This document shows positions 34,415 to 46,863 of a stretch of 64,000 nt of DNA, piece after piece. Each line of letters opens with the position of its first letter. Positions within the stretch are counted from its first letter, which is position 1. The DNA is from Vitis vinifera (lineage: Eukaryota > Streptophyta > Magnoliopsida > Vitales > Vitaceae). The notes below the pieces were generated by a model. It searched no databases, had not been told where the DNA came from, and saw only the letters and a list, made by a program, of their open reading frames with translations. The position numbers and the translations under genes were made by a program. Location of the stretch: assembly GCF_030704535.1 (NCBI RefSeq), contig NC_081812.1, positions 21,365,501 through 21,429,500 of the forward strand. The letters are read 5' to 3'.

Positions 34415-37400
34415 CTAGTGATCTTTTGGAATGTCAAGGTTTTCAAATATTGGGCTGTCGACTCCCACCCCCATTGCATTCAGACCATTGTCCACATACA
34501 CAACAGCACCAGTGATAGCAGAAGCCAATGGTGACACCAAAAAAGCAGCAGCATTCCCCACCTCCTCTGTTCCATTTATTATCAGCCTTAGTATCCAGAA
34601 TTATCAAAAATGAATGTTGCATTTGGTGCTGCTTTTCTCAAGCATATGTTTGAAATAACTTTTAATGAAACCCAACCAAATGCCAGAAAGTAGAGGAAAA
34701 TAACTTGCCTGCATGTAGTTCTTTCTGTAAGGGCGCATTGGCCAAAGAGTAGTTGATCATCATGTCAATAAATCCAATTGCTTTTGCAGCACGACTTCCT
34801 AATGGACCTGGTTTTTTATAAGCAGAAAGTGTCAGAGAAGTGTTTTTCGGCACTCAACATGTCCACACAGGAAACAACTCAAAATTTTTTCCATTTTGCT
34901 TCACAGATCCTAGCCATCTTTCACAGCTACTGGCTACACCATACCAGTGAACCTTAATTTGGCAATTGATTTTATAGTTTGAATATAGGATAACATCAGT
35001 TATACTAGGAGCACATGCTCCAGACCACCCAGTACCAGGTCACAACCATGAAACCATGATATTGGGAGAGTACCTGCAGATATGGTATTGACTCTGATTT
35101 TGTGTTTTCTCCCAGCTTCAAAAGCCAGTACCTGTACCGGGCACAATTTACATTCAATTACGAGCATTAGAAGAAATTAAATGGATATGGCCAACAAAAA
35201 GGGACTAAAAAAATACAAAAAAAAAAAAAAAAAAAAAACTCACCCGTGTATCACTCTCCAGAGAAGCCTTTGCTGAACTCATGCCCCCACCATATCTGCA
35301 TGTGAAATTCAAAAGTTAAGATTCCCCTAAAATAGTTTGTTGCAAGAATCATAAGCCAGTTGAGCAAATCAGGAAAGCAGAGGTATACCCAGGAATGATC
35401 CGTTCTGAGGCAATGTATGTTAGAGAAATTGAAGCACCCCCTGTAAAATCAAGACCGAAGCTTAAATTCTGCCAATAACATTGATTCATGGCACATTGTG
35501 AAGATTTGAGGGGAAAAACAAAAGAGGAAGAATAAAGATAAATTGAAAGCAAGAAAAACTTGAAAAGACAAAACAAAAAGGGAATAGGAAATATACCTGG
35601 ATTCATTATTGGGAGGAAATGCTTGAGCAAAGAAACAAAGGAATAACTTGATGCAGAAATAGCTGCAAGATATCCCTTTCTTGATGTCTCCAGGAGTGGT
35701 TTGGTGACCTGTGTATGGAATTTTTGTTGGCTAAATACGGAGACCAGGGTGAAAGAAAAACATAAACCAAAAACATAAGAATGTCAAATTGGAAAAGACC
35801 TCTGGTCCATTGGCGAGTGAGTGCACAAGGATGTCGATGCTTCCAAAATCCTGTTTAACAGATTCAGCAACTTCCTGCAAGGCATTATAAGCATAATGAC
35901 TTTGATACAAAACAAAACATAATTTGTTTTCACTATTTTTGCCTGAATACCTGTTATGAGTTCAGAAAGGGCTGAGCCATATGATAGTAACTTTTTTCAT
36001 ATTTTTGTATGCAACACATCTAGTAATCTATGCAGTTCTAAGTGCACAACAGATCTCAAATATCCTATACAGGCACAGAAATTCATGAATCAACAAATGT
36101 ACCAAAGCATAATCACATCTCATATCCAAGATAACTGAGAGTTCAATATTCTCTCTCTCTTTTTAAATTTCACAACTCATCATACTTGGATTGAACAATC
36201 AGTTTTATTCAGCAAAGAGAGAATGATACCTGAACAGTCCAATTTGAGGACCCTGCATAGCGTTTGTTTGTTTTTACCTGCACCAGATGGTTCAGAACAA
36301 CATATAACAATTTCACTGGGATATAATATGATTAAAATGTTTATTCAAAAGACTATATGAGGAGCTATTCCAATACATCTTCAGGGACATCATCAAGACT
36401 GTCAAAAACTGCATCCAAGGGATAAACTTTGGTGATCTCCATTAAAGAACCATCTGGCAACCTGAAAGTATCAAATTCCATTTAGCAAAAACAGTTCGAT
36501 GAACATAAAAGTTTCAGTACAACCAGAAAATGCTAATCTGTTCTTACTTGCGTGATTCGTCAAATTTCCCACGACGTAGACTGCTTTCAAAAATGTTGAG
36601 GGCCTATGAAAATAAAAAATTATTATTATCATTAAAAAATAAAATATTTTACAAGGAACAAAACATTGTTGCCAGAACTCATGAATCAGTCTATCCACAA
36701 GTCAATTAAAGAAGTTAGAATAATTTACATACAGGCACCCATGTGCCAATAAGAATTTCAGCTCCTGCAGCAGCAAGCGATTTTGCTATTGCCCAACCAT
36801 ATCCATTATCATCAGCTACACCCGCAATAAATGCCCTCTTACCTGCCAGTATTACTCACTATGTTAGTTTAGTCAAAATAGATGGGTTCATATTGTGTGA
36901 CCAAGTATCAAACAAGTGGTAGAAGCAATTAATTTGGTTCTTTTTCCAACTTTTGCTCTTGTGACCTAGTTTAATCTTCATGGGTAAATGTGGTTCAGTT
37001 CTAATTCGCTTGAACAGTGGCTTTAGAGACTGGTCTCACATTTTAGTTCCATTTCAAATTTTAAGGCTTCTAGAACATTTATATGGTTCAGTCCTAATTT
37101 GCTTGAACAGTGGCTCTAGAGACTGGTCTCACAGTTGAGTTCCATTTCATATTTTAAGGCTTCTAGAACATTTATATGGTTCGGTTCTAATTCACTTGAA
37201 CAGTGGCTCAAGAAGCATGCAAAACCCAAAAAATAATAAAAAAATACCAACAATATTTATAATGCAAGCAGCAAATATCATAGTTATGGAAGTTTCAAAA
37301 TTAAAACCTAACAAATAGGAAAACACCTTGTTACAACAATAGTAACAAATAGAAAATCAAGAAGATGTACAACCTCTCAAATCAACTGGCAATCCCGGCA

Positions 37401-37650
37401 GAGGCTTGTTCTCACTTGCATCAGCCATTGCCTTTGTAACAACCTTTTCAAATCTTGCAGGAGTTGAAGTGGAGTTCTGAAAGAACAGCCGTGCGGATGA
37501 CAAGTGCGAAGAGCTTGTAAGCCTGGACCAAGCTGCCCTTTTAACCTTGGTCACAAAAGATGCTGTGCTTGGCTTGATAATTTTGCGAGAAGAAGAAATG
37601 CATGGATTGGCAGTTGCCATGTGCATGCTGGGATTTGCAGTTGCCGCCAT
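34415..37650 (-). CDS. MOD1: Plastid enoyl-[acyl-carrier-protein] reductase (NADH)
   Basis: Catalyses the last reduction of each fatty acid synthase II cycle in plastids (family knowledge). Minus-strand exons in order: 37650-37374, 36842-36733, 36603-36548, 36461-36377, 36277-36230, 35874-35800, 35708-35597, 35440-35389, 35295-35244, 35131-35074, 34807-34709, 34566-34415. The joined frame has 391 residues, near the 390 of Arabidopsis MOD1. A Ser/Thr/Lys-rich transit peptide covers about the first 75 residues. The NAD site is [14 protein letters not shown] (100-113). The active site lies in LTYIASE and YGGGMSSAK (Tyr273, Lys281). The C-terminus is LGSRAAKAI, then [15 protein letters not shown]. 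Intron 11 uses a GC donor (GCAG|GCAAGT). A leader intron separates the ATG exon from an upstream 5' UTR exon. Confidence 0.96.
36991..37215 (-). repeat. 93-bp tandem repeat in ENR intron 1
   Basis: Units start at 36991, 37084 and 37177 (the third is partial, about 39 bp). They share TGGTTC, CTTGAACAGTGGCT and AGACTGGTCTCACA. Divergence between units is low, so the expansion is fairly recent. Confidence 0.9.
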
Positions 37651-38665
37651 TTTCAGTAGCCTAATCACGAAACAAGAATAAATATACCTGCAAAAGAAAC
37701 CATGACAAAACAAATTTAAATGGGAAGAATGAAAGGAAAATGCCTAAGAAAGGAAGCCATTTTGAAGCATTTTTCCTTTCCACGCACAGGTTCATTCAAA
37801 TAACAAAAACTGGATCTTATAAGTTTTATAAACGAATAGATAAATAAACAAGATTAAGAAGGTCACAAGATAATCAATAAACAACAAATAAATATAATCA
37901 ACACATAGACCCAGTAACAGTATGTGGAGGTGTTATGCAACCTCGCCAAAAAATAATCTAACAAAGATAAGCCAAAACACTAAAAGATGCACTAAAGTCA
38001 TTTTACCCTCTATAGAATCTTCCATGGAGATGAATCTAAAGGTTAAATACAACAAATAGTTTTTAAACTTATACAGAAAACCCCAAAACTGCTGTCAAAT
38101 TACCCCTAAATCCAAATAATCAAACAAACAACACTAATTCAACTCGGAAATAATATCCTAAATCTAAAGATAGCTGATCTTTAATAGAAAATAAATTTTC
38201 TACGAAAAAAAAGAAGAAGAAAAAAAGACTTTCTGTCGGAAATGATATAGGAGATATGGACACTGTAAATACCAAAGAAATTATACCTTTTAAAAAAAAC
38301 AATATAAGAAATCAAGATCACCATCACAAACAGCAAGTCTGGTTCCAAAGGAAATGTGGAAAATACAAAGAAATTAAAAGTATGCGTCATGGGACTCTCA
38401 CGACTTGGCTTAGCTGGTGCGCCATAGATCAACTGAATCACCGGATTCAAAATTTTACCCCCTTTTCCCGAGCATTTTTCTGGGAAACCAAACAGAGAAT
38501 AAATCTGGAAATAACAAGTCCAGAACTCCAAAAACAATCCCATTTCTCTAAGCACAATGAATGCGCCCACTTTAAACCATATTCAGAACACGATCACAAT
38601 AGAAATGGAGCTTGACAGCCCAACTTTTTTTTGAGAAACATGAAGCGAAATATAAGGGAACCCAC

Positions 38666-38845
38666 CTCTCTTCGGCGCTAAAGCTTGGGATACAGAGAAA
38701 GATTGTGAAACGGGAAAATGGGGTTTTATATGAATCAGAAAAATAGAAGGGTTTCGATGAGATCGAGGGTGCCTTTGATGAGCTCGTAACTGCTTCAGCT
38801 TTGGAATTTCCGCAGTTAGGAGAACAGGTAGTGAGCTGTTTGGTT
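38666..38845 (-). other. MOD1: Probable 5' UTR exon of ENR
   Basis: On the minus strand a GC-richer stretch ends at a good donor (GAGAG|GTGGGT, low end 38666). The matching acceptor is TTTTGCAG near 37690, just upstream of the ATG exon. The transcription start is not determined. This leads to a leader intron of about 1 kb. Confidence 0.5.
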
Positions 38846-38849
38846 TTGG

Positions 38850-40012
38850 CGCCCACTCGAAAGGACGATCATGCCCCTGCTCATGGTGGCAACCCTAGTA
38901 GAGCCCGTTTGGGAGCCTCGAAAACGTGGGGAAATTTTGAAATTTAGGGTTAGGGGAAAAATGTGTTTGGCTATAGCTCAAATTTTAAAATTTTAAAAAG
39001 TATTTTTTAAGGATATAGAGTAATTATATACCTTTTGTATAAGAGTATTTATTTTTATACAAAAATTTATATTTATATTTTTTTTAAATAAAATAGAAGG
39101 CAACGTTATCAAAATATCCTTAGCAAAAAATTGTATTATTTTGCAACATTTAAAAATCCGTTTTAAAAATAATTCTTAAGCTAGTTTTAAAAAATAAATT
39201 TTATTTAAAATTTTAAATAAAAAAATTATTGATCTATCATTCATAGAGATATAGTGGGTTTATGCATGATCCATAATTTTTTTACTTATTTTTTATATAT
39301 TTAATTATTTTTCAAATTTTTTGAATAAAAATAGATTATATCCAAAATTTAAAAATTGATCTTGTGCATACTTCCACAACAATAACATAATTTGGTTTAG
39401 GCATCTGCTCATAGAATCTCATTAAAAAAAAATCATTTTTATTTGTTATTGTATCAATTGTTAAAATTAAATTGCTTATTTAGGATTCAATCGCAATACT
39501 AGATCAAAGTCAAATCACGATCTTATTAACGAAGCAAATTTAATGGAACAATAATTAGTACCATAAGGAAATGGTAAAGAGTTGGAGAGTTTTGACCAAA
39601 TTTAAACAACGTTTCATATAATATTCGATCATTATAAAAAATTATTTATAAGTATTAAACGACATTTTTAACTCTATTAAAATCACTTCGAATTCTAAAA
39701 TTTATTCCAATCATTTTATTTTCGGAATGAATTTTCACAAAAAAAATTTACTAAAATATTTTTAAAGTTTCAAAACGCAACATATAAGAAAGTTTTATAA
39801 AAGAGTCTTTCCGTTTTATTTTTTTCAAAAAATATACATAACAAGTGACTAAAATGATAGACCATGAACGGAATGTCCTACACGCCCATAGGTATTCACT
39901 ATAATTACAAAAATACCCAGGAAATTCACACATAAATAGATCTCGCTTTACATCACATATGACAACCCAGAAAGCACGTGACACCTTTTTTTTTTTTTCC
40001 TTTTTTTTTTCT
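38850..40012. other. Shared upstream region of ENR and the CCCH-KH gene
   Basis: A divergent spacer of about 1.2 kb, AT-rich, with no gene. It should hold both promoters. Confidence 0.6.
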
Positions 40013-40020
40013 TATATAAA
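40013..40020 (+). promoter_or_regulatory. TATA box of the CCCH-KH gene
   Basis: TATATAAA is followed, after about 45 bp, by a CT-rich tract (40060-40080) and a telo-box AAAACCCT typical of plant leaders. It sits about 160 bp upstream of the ATG. Confidence 0.65.
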
Positions 40021-40181
40021 TCTCTCCACCACGTATATATTCGTTATTTATTAATATCACCTCTCTCTCTCTCCCTCCCAAAACCCTCGACTAGAGGTAG
40101 GGTTTGCGAGTTTTGCCCCTTCTAGAACTTCTGTGGTGATTCTGCTTTGTTTTGGATTTGGATCTGTCGACTTATTCTTCA

Positions 40182-43100
40182 ATGGATACTCGTAAGCGAG
40201 GCAGGCCTGGAGGTGCGCTCAACGCTAACGGTGGATTCAAGAAATCCAAGCAAGGTTTGTCCATTTCTCACCTTCAATACTCTTTTATAATGGCTAGGGT
40301 TTTGATTTGGATTTTGATTTTGATTTTATAAAAGGAATCGCTCATAGATATATGTATATGTACGGTATTATGTACATATATTGCTTTGTTTGTACCGGTT
40401 TGATATGCTGCTGGCCGAGATTGTGCTTGTTTTAGGGTAGGGTTTATTTTTTCAAGAATCAATGCTCATGCTATTTTGTTTGGATTCGGTTCATTTATTG
40501 GTAACGAGATTTGTGTGTATTTTAAGGTTGAGCTTAGGGTTTTGGTTTTCTAAAAGGCGCTTCTTTATACACACTGCCTTCTTCGGAGTAGGTTCATTTG
40601 TTGGTGACACGAATTTTTCATGTTCCAGGGTTGTCACTCTTTTCAAAAAATTCTTGTACATTGTATACTGCTTTGTTTGGACTCGGTTATTTTGTTGGTG
40701 ACAAGAATTGTGTATGTTTTTAGGGATAGGGTTTTGAATTTTTTTGAAGACAATATGTGTGTCCTTATGTATGTTGTATGATCTGGGCACTTCCCCTCTG
40801 TTAAGGCCATTGGAAGGCTAGGAGCTATATTTTGCACTGTGAACAAAACAATTTCAAATGGGAGGAAAAAAAAAACAGTCTTTGCACTGCCTTCCTTGTT
40901 TGTCAGAAATAGTTGGTACCCATATCAGTGGATGGTACAGAGAGGGGAAGTAGTTAAGAAATATTTATATAAATTATATTCTTGTTATATGGTTTTAAGC
41001 TATGCTATTACATAAAAGCGTATATTCATTTTTGAATACTGATATTAAGTAATTCTAGTGACTGTTGAGTTTTTGAGGATTTAATTTAAGATTTCACAGA
41101 AATTTTAGCTGAGAAAAAGTAATTAATGTTTTGCAACAGAAGTGGAGTCCTTATCAACTGGTATAGGAAGCAAATCGAAGCCATGCACCAAGTTTTTCAG
41201 GTTCAGATCTTCACCGATCTAACATAAATATTTTGAAATGCATCTATTTTTTGCTAATATGTATAACTTATAATAAGAATTTATTTTATAATTAAAGGCT
41301 GTGTAATGAACTTGTCATTCATAGTTGTTATACAGGTTCATACTCCCTTTGGCTCTAATGAAGATAACAACCGCTGTTGAACAGAATAGTGCTATTTATT
41401 TACAAAAATACAGAAAGATAACCTTTTCCAGGCTATAATTGGTGCAATGGAGCATTTTGGCACTGACAATTTCTTCTTTTAACTGTTCTATGCTCCTCCT
41501 TCTTATGATTCAAATAAGCGTCTTCATTTTCTTCCCACTAATTCACTACCTAAGATAAAATCTAATGATAATTTTTTTTCCCTTCTAGTAGATTGATGCA
41601 GGTATTAGACTTGTCCTTATATTGTTAAGCTAAAATATAGGTAACTACCTAATAACATATCTCCATCTACGAGGTAAAACTTTTGTAGAATTGCATTTTA
41701 ATGAATTTTGTTACTTCAATAAGTTGGATCATTGTCTCGCTCTAATGACAGAGGATGTTAGATTCAAAGTGGTAAGGATAAAAGCTAGCATAGGTATGTT
41801 TGTTACTTTGGTCAGCACAGCAATAGTCTTTTTCCTTCCTACTTTCACAAAGGCATCTTTGACAATTTTCTTAGTTTGGAATTGGAATGTGAGTCTGTAT
41901 GTGCATATTGTTTAGTTCCTATTTTTGGGGTTGGGATTTGTTGGGGTTTCCCTGTCATGCTTGGCACTTGGCATGCGTTGTGCACCGATATTTTTTTTAC
42001 TTTTTTCCTTTCAGTAGCAAGCGAGAGTAAAACAGAGTATATGGAAGCTGCATAAGGTTGATTATCAAACATAAATGGTGGATTGAATATGAGATTGCAT
42101 AGAAATCGGAGCAGGATTGTCAAATTGGAGAAATATTTCAAGAATGTTTGCGGTTATTGAACATGCATCAAGTTAAAGGGTAAATTTGAAACAAAAAGTT
42201 GACTGTTATGTGAAGGCTAAGAACATGTCAATAAAATGAGTTGAGCCAAAACAAGGATGCCACAATAGATTAGTGACAAAACATAGAATAAGAAATAAAT
42301 GCATGCAATACCATTTGCATGCAAGATTAGGGAGCATTGGTTAGATTTGAACTTCTGCAATGGATGCCTACAAATAATGAGTCGGAAGGAGCTCATTCAA
42401 GATGAGGTGCATAGACTTTGAAAGCAAGACCAACAGATAAAAGATATGACAGTTCTGAGCTTCAGAGGACATGACTTAAATGAGCTGAACAATGGATGGT
42501 GATTCTTCTAGCCAAATCTAAATAATTAGATTTAAGGCTTTTGAACCTGAATGGAAAATAACCCTCCTAAACCACTTAGCTTTGGTGCCTCTGAAACTAG
42601 TAAAATTTGGTTTATAAGAATAGAAGTCAGCAGCCTTGTCCCTCTTTGCCAGACACTTTTAATTAATATATAAATTGTAATTTTTATTAAAAAAAAAAAA
42701 AAGAAGGAAAAGGCACTGGCTGTCAGTCTAATTCCCACTTGCATGAAGAATTATCAATTAGTTACAGGTGGTGGGAAATGGAGAAATACATCCTTCACAT
42801 ATTTGCTTCTAGTTTGCATACAATGTGAATGGCATGAGTAGGGGTCTTCTTTTTTGGATTCAACAAGTATTAACCATTTTAAGAACCATGCTATGTTAGT
42901 GCTTTAGAAACTAGATTAAAATTTTTCAAGGAAAATTTTTGATGTATTAATATTAAATCTTTTTCCAAGAAGGGCTTGAAGGATCCATTTTTCCAAAGAT
43001 TAAATGAGCATCTATTGGTGCCATTAACATGATTGTCACCATGTGTTATCCCACTAATGACCATTGCTACCATTGCCATTGTTAGCGTTGCCATTTCCTT

Positions 43101-46100
43101 TTATTAGGTAAATAAGCAAATATATTAAAAGCGGAAGGAAAAGGTGCACCAGGTATACATGGAGTATACAAGGAGTGTCAAAATGCAGGAGAAAGGAAAA
43201 AAACAAACAAACAAACAAACAATGCACAATCCAAAACAAAGACAACCCTATGGATCATAGAAATAGAGAGGGCTCCCAAACGACTTAACCCAGTCCACAT
43301 TTTGCTATCTGATGAGGGCCAACAAACCACCTAGAAAAAGAGCAACAACAACCTGTTTCACCAAAATCTCACTCCCCCAAGCCACTACCTGACACACTTA
43401 TCAGTGGTCAGGACACTCAGAAACCAGATCCCACCTGCACTTCCTGCTCCTCTCATTTTCACTTGAATGATTGTAGTTAATGAAGCATTCCAACTTTCAA
43501 AGCTCTCTTTCAAAGCAAGAAGCAGAGGAAGGCCTCCTCTGAATACTCGAGCCTACCACTCTATGACACCCTTTATGACTTCCAGCTTTCTCAAAGCCTT
43601 CCATTGGCAAACCCAGGCACTCACTAAAGGAGACAACATCTCAGGGAAGTCCAAAACCAAACCTCCATTGGAAAATAGACGCAAAAGCCCACAACCATTG
43701 CCCCTACTTTTTATTGAAACCCCTCATTTTGCTCCCTCAATGGAGCAACGCGATTAGCCATCGCCAACAATGCAACCCATCTTTGAACATAGAAGAAGAA
43801 GAACAAGGCGAAGGGGAAGTTCTACCCCCCAACATGAAAGCAGAAGAAAAATCCTTACCCTTAAAACCATCTGCTGGGCATCTGCAGATGGCGATCTTAC
43901 CTCAAGGCTTTATGCTATTGTTAAGATGTAAGGATCTGGGAGAAGCTTTTGGATGACCTTACCTTCAAAAACCATCTGCTTCAAACAAAAGGGCGTCTGC
44001 AGATGGTGATCTTACCTCAAGGCTTTGTGCTATTGTTAAGATGCAAGGATCTGGGAGAAGCTTCTGGATGACCTTATTACCTTCACTAGCAAGAAGCATG
44101 GCTTCTTAAGTACACTTTTGGGTCCACTAGCACACGGGTCCTCAACAAGAAAACCATAGCCCAAGTCTAGGAGGGTAACCCTCGGATCAAAGATGACCGG
44201 CCCAAAGAACAACCCCCCAACAAGGGAGGTTGGGCCATAGCAACAGAAGAAAGGCAAGGCCTAAGAAACTTAGGGCCCCCCACTTCCCACCTCCCGACCC
44301 CATCACCACCACAAATGTCACCATCTTCTCCATGGAATCTTCAAATAAATGGGTTTCTATCATTTTGTTTGATACATATACAGATTCTTTGTTTCAAAAT
44401 CTTCTAAGCAATTTCAAATACTTTATCTACGATAATCTAAGTTAAATTTGGTTTGAGATTGAGTAGGTACTTGCTATGTGATGCTTACTGGAGTTCTTAA
44501 TGTGATTTTTGTTCTAGCATTAGTGTAATTCTTGAAGGAAAAAAATAGATGTACTATTTACAGTTTTTTCAAATACCGTATCTACGGTAATCTAAGTTAA
44601 TTTTGGTTTGAGATTGAGTAGGTACTTGCTATGTAATGCTTACTGGAGTTCTTGTATTAGTGTAATTCTTGAGGGAAAAAAAAAAATAGATGTACTATTT
44701 ACAGTTTTTTCTCAAGTAATAAAATGAAGAATTTTGTTAGGAGAAATGGAGAAAACAAGGTTGAACAGTGTGTCCTTTTCAAAGCATTACACAACCAAAG
44801 ATACAAGGTCAAACCTCCTGGCCAATTGTTGGACAGTGGTTTAAACTTCCATCAGAAATGCCTTTTTGTTCTTCAAATATAATTGCTCCTTGTTTGCAAG
44901 GAAGTGAGCATCAATATTGGTGGACCTCTACCTACCTATTTTCAATTTGTGATGTATTGAGAAATGCATAACTTCCCTAATATGGTGGATGATCCACCAT
45001 GGCCCTGAATTATTAGAAGTACCCATCTTATAATGGAGGAAGGACCCTCCTGACCATCAGTCTATCCTAACCAATTCATGTAGTAGCTTCCTTATTGTAA
45101 TAATTATTCTTCAGAAGAGAAGTTCTGCGGATAATTTGATTTTCACTCTCTTTGAATCTTATTTTATCATACACAAAAATCAAATTAAAATGCTGATAAG
45201 ACATAATTTACTTTGTGTTCCTGTTTGCCACATTTCATTTACGTTAACAAGCATTAAGTATAAGGCATCCTTGCATTTTTCTTAAAGTCTTGAAAGAGGT
45301 CCTAGAGTTTATGCTGAGTTCCTTTTTCTTTTCATTTATTTTTTGACTGAATGAAATGAAATGGAGCTAAGTTAAACTCCATGACAGGATGTTCCTGCTC
45401 ACTCGCACCATGAAATTGAGACAGTTGATTTACTACTTTGTAATTTGATGAATGAAAGTTATCAAAATATGATTGATGAATGAAAGTTAACCAGAGAAGG
45501 ATGAGAAATCCATCAAAACGTGTTGACATTGCTATCTTAATCCTTTTGATGTACATATTACAATCCAATAAAGTTGAATAATGTTGAGAGGAAATGCCCT
45601 TGAAAACAATAGTAGTAGAGGCCTAAAAAGATGAATAGAAATAGACTAGGAGGGGGTGTTTGTTTTTTTGGCTTTTTGCTAAAAGCAATTTGTTTTCAAA
45701 ATTTAGATTGTTTGTTTTTCTACTTTGTCATGACTTGTTATAAACTTTTTGCTGAATAGAAAAAGCCAAAATATTTGGTTTTTTCTAAATAGAAATAATA
45801 AGATATTGGTTTTTCTTTATTTTTTATTACTTAATAGAAATAAAATACTACAAAAACAAACAACCTAATACTTAACACTATTAAGCATTAAAGTTCTATT
45901 TAGAATTAAGTAAAAAAACAAACACCATCTAGGTCTATATCATTTTTTTTTAACAATCCTTTATTCTTTCTGATGATGATGCTGTAAGATCTATTTTTGT
46001 TTCTTTTGGTTGAGTTGTTAACTGGGGTATTGGTATCTCTTGGTGCATGGGATTGCCACATTTGGTCTTAGTCTGATTGGGTGCATTATTTTTTGTAATG

Positions 46101-46863
46101 CAGCACCTCTGGCTGTCCTTTTGGGGAGAGCTGCCACTTCCTCCACTATGTCCCTGGTGGCTACAATGCCGTGGCTCAGATGACCAATCAGGCACCGATT
46201 CTTCCTCCAGCCTCGAGAAACATGGCAGGGCCACCACCTCCTGTTCCAAACGGCTCCTCCATGCCTGCTGTTAAGAGTAAAATGTGCAACAAATTCAACA
46301 CTGCAGAAGGCTGCAAATTTGGTGACAAATGTCATTTTGCCCATGGTGAATGGGAGCTTGGCAAGCCACTTGCTCCATATCATGATGATCCTCGAGCCAT
46401 GGGATCCATCCCAGGCCGCTTAGCTGGTCGAATTGAACCGTCACCAACAGGCCCTGCTGCTAGCTTTGGTGCCTCAGCCACTGCCAAAATTAGCGTAGAT
46501 GCATCGTTGGCTGGAGCCATCATTGGGAAGGGCGGTGTGAACTCGAAGCAGATATGTCGCCAAACAGGGGCCAAACTTTCCATACGGGAGCATGATTCAG
46601 ATCCAAATCTGAGGAATATTGAACTGGAGGGGACTTTTGAACAGATAAAAGAAGCGAGTGCAATGGTAAGAGAACTAATTGTGAACATCAGTGCAATGCC
46701 AGGGCATGCAAGAACAACTGCAATGCCAGGTGGTGGCCAAGCCCCTCCGGCCAGCAACTACAAGACTAAGTTGTGCGACAATTTTACAAAAGGGTCATGC
46801 ACCTTTGGAGAAAGGTGTCACTTTGCTCATGGGGCTGGTGAGTTGCGCAAATCTGCAATATAA
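40182..46863 (+). CDS. CCCH zinc-finger and KH-domain RNA-binding protein
   Basis: Likely binds RNA; the exact targets are unknown. Exons: 40182-40254, 41140-41200 and 46104-46863, giving 297 residues. Order: CCCH finger 1 (residues 40-59, C-x8-C-x5-C-x3-H), finger 2 (106-125), a KH domain (about 172-238, with the GxxG loop in IIGKGG), and finger 3 (269-287). This finger-finger-KH-finger layout is that of plant proteins named zinc finger CCCH domain-containing protein 14/36/52. The N-terminus is basic (RKRGRPGG), possibly a nuclear signal. Finger 1 is divided between exons 2 and 3 by a 4.9 kb intron. The stop TAA follows KSAI at once. Confidence 0.92.
43095..44300 (-). mobile_element. L1-type LINE fragment with ORF1 remnants
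   Basis: On the minus strand the 3' end reads toward ATATTTGCTTATTTACC, with GTATACTCCATGTATACC upstream, as in the other LINE tails. The interior (43500-44260) resembles the ORF1 of the PIE1-intron LINE, with many stops. ORF2 endonuclease and RT are not visible. Confidence 0.55.
43855..44075. repeat. Tandem duplication of about 110 bp
   Basis: Copies at about 43855-43961 and 43962-44075 share CTGCAGATGG, GATCTTACCTCAAGGCTTT and AAGGATCTGGGAGAAGCTT with few changes. They lie in the LINE fragment. Confidence 0.85.
44413..44714. repeat. Tandem duplication of about 150 bp
   Basis: Copy 1 is 44413-44568 and copy 2 is 44569-44714. Copy 2 lacks about 20 bp present in copy 1 (around 44500). Sequence identity is high (for example TTGAGTAGGTACTTGCTATG in both). 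Confidence 0.9.
45655..45926. mobile_element. MITE with terminal inverted repeats
   Basis: The left end GGTGTTTGTTTTTTT and right end AAAAAAACAAACACC are perfect inverted repeats of 15 bp. The interior is AT-rich and non-coding. The flanks ACTAGGAG and ATCTAGGT are only loosely alike, so a hAT-style 8-bp target duplication is possible but not shown. Confidence 0.75.

Larger units (their letters stand above)
41201..46103 (+). other. Intron 2 of the CCCH-KH gene
   Basis: A 4.9 kb intron made up largely of insertions and duplications listed separately (43095-44300, 43855-44075, 44413-44714, 45655-45926). An A-run near 42689 may be another retroelement tail. No independent gene is seen. Confidence 0.7.

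Noticed and set aside
36991-37215. CRISPR-like repeat array
   Set aside because: Head-to-tail repeats without unique spacers in a plant intron; a simple tandem duplication explains it. The same holds for 61297-61392.
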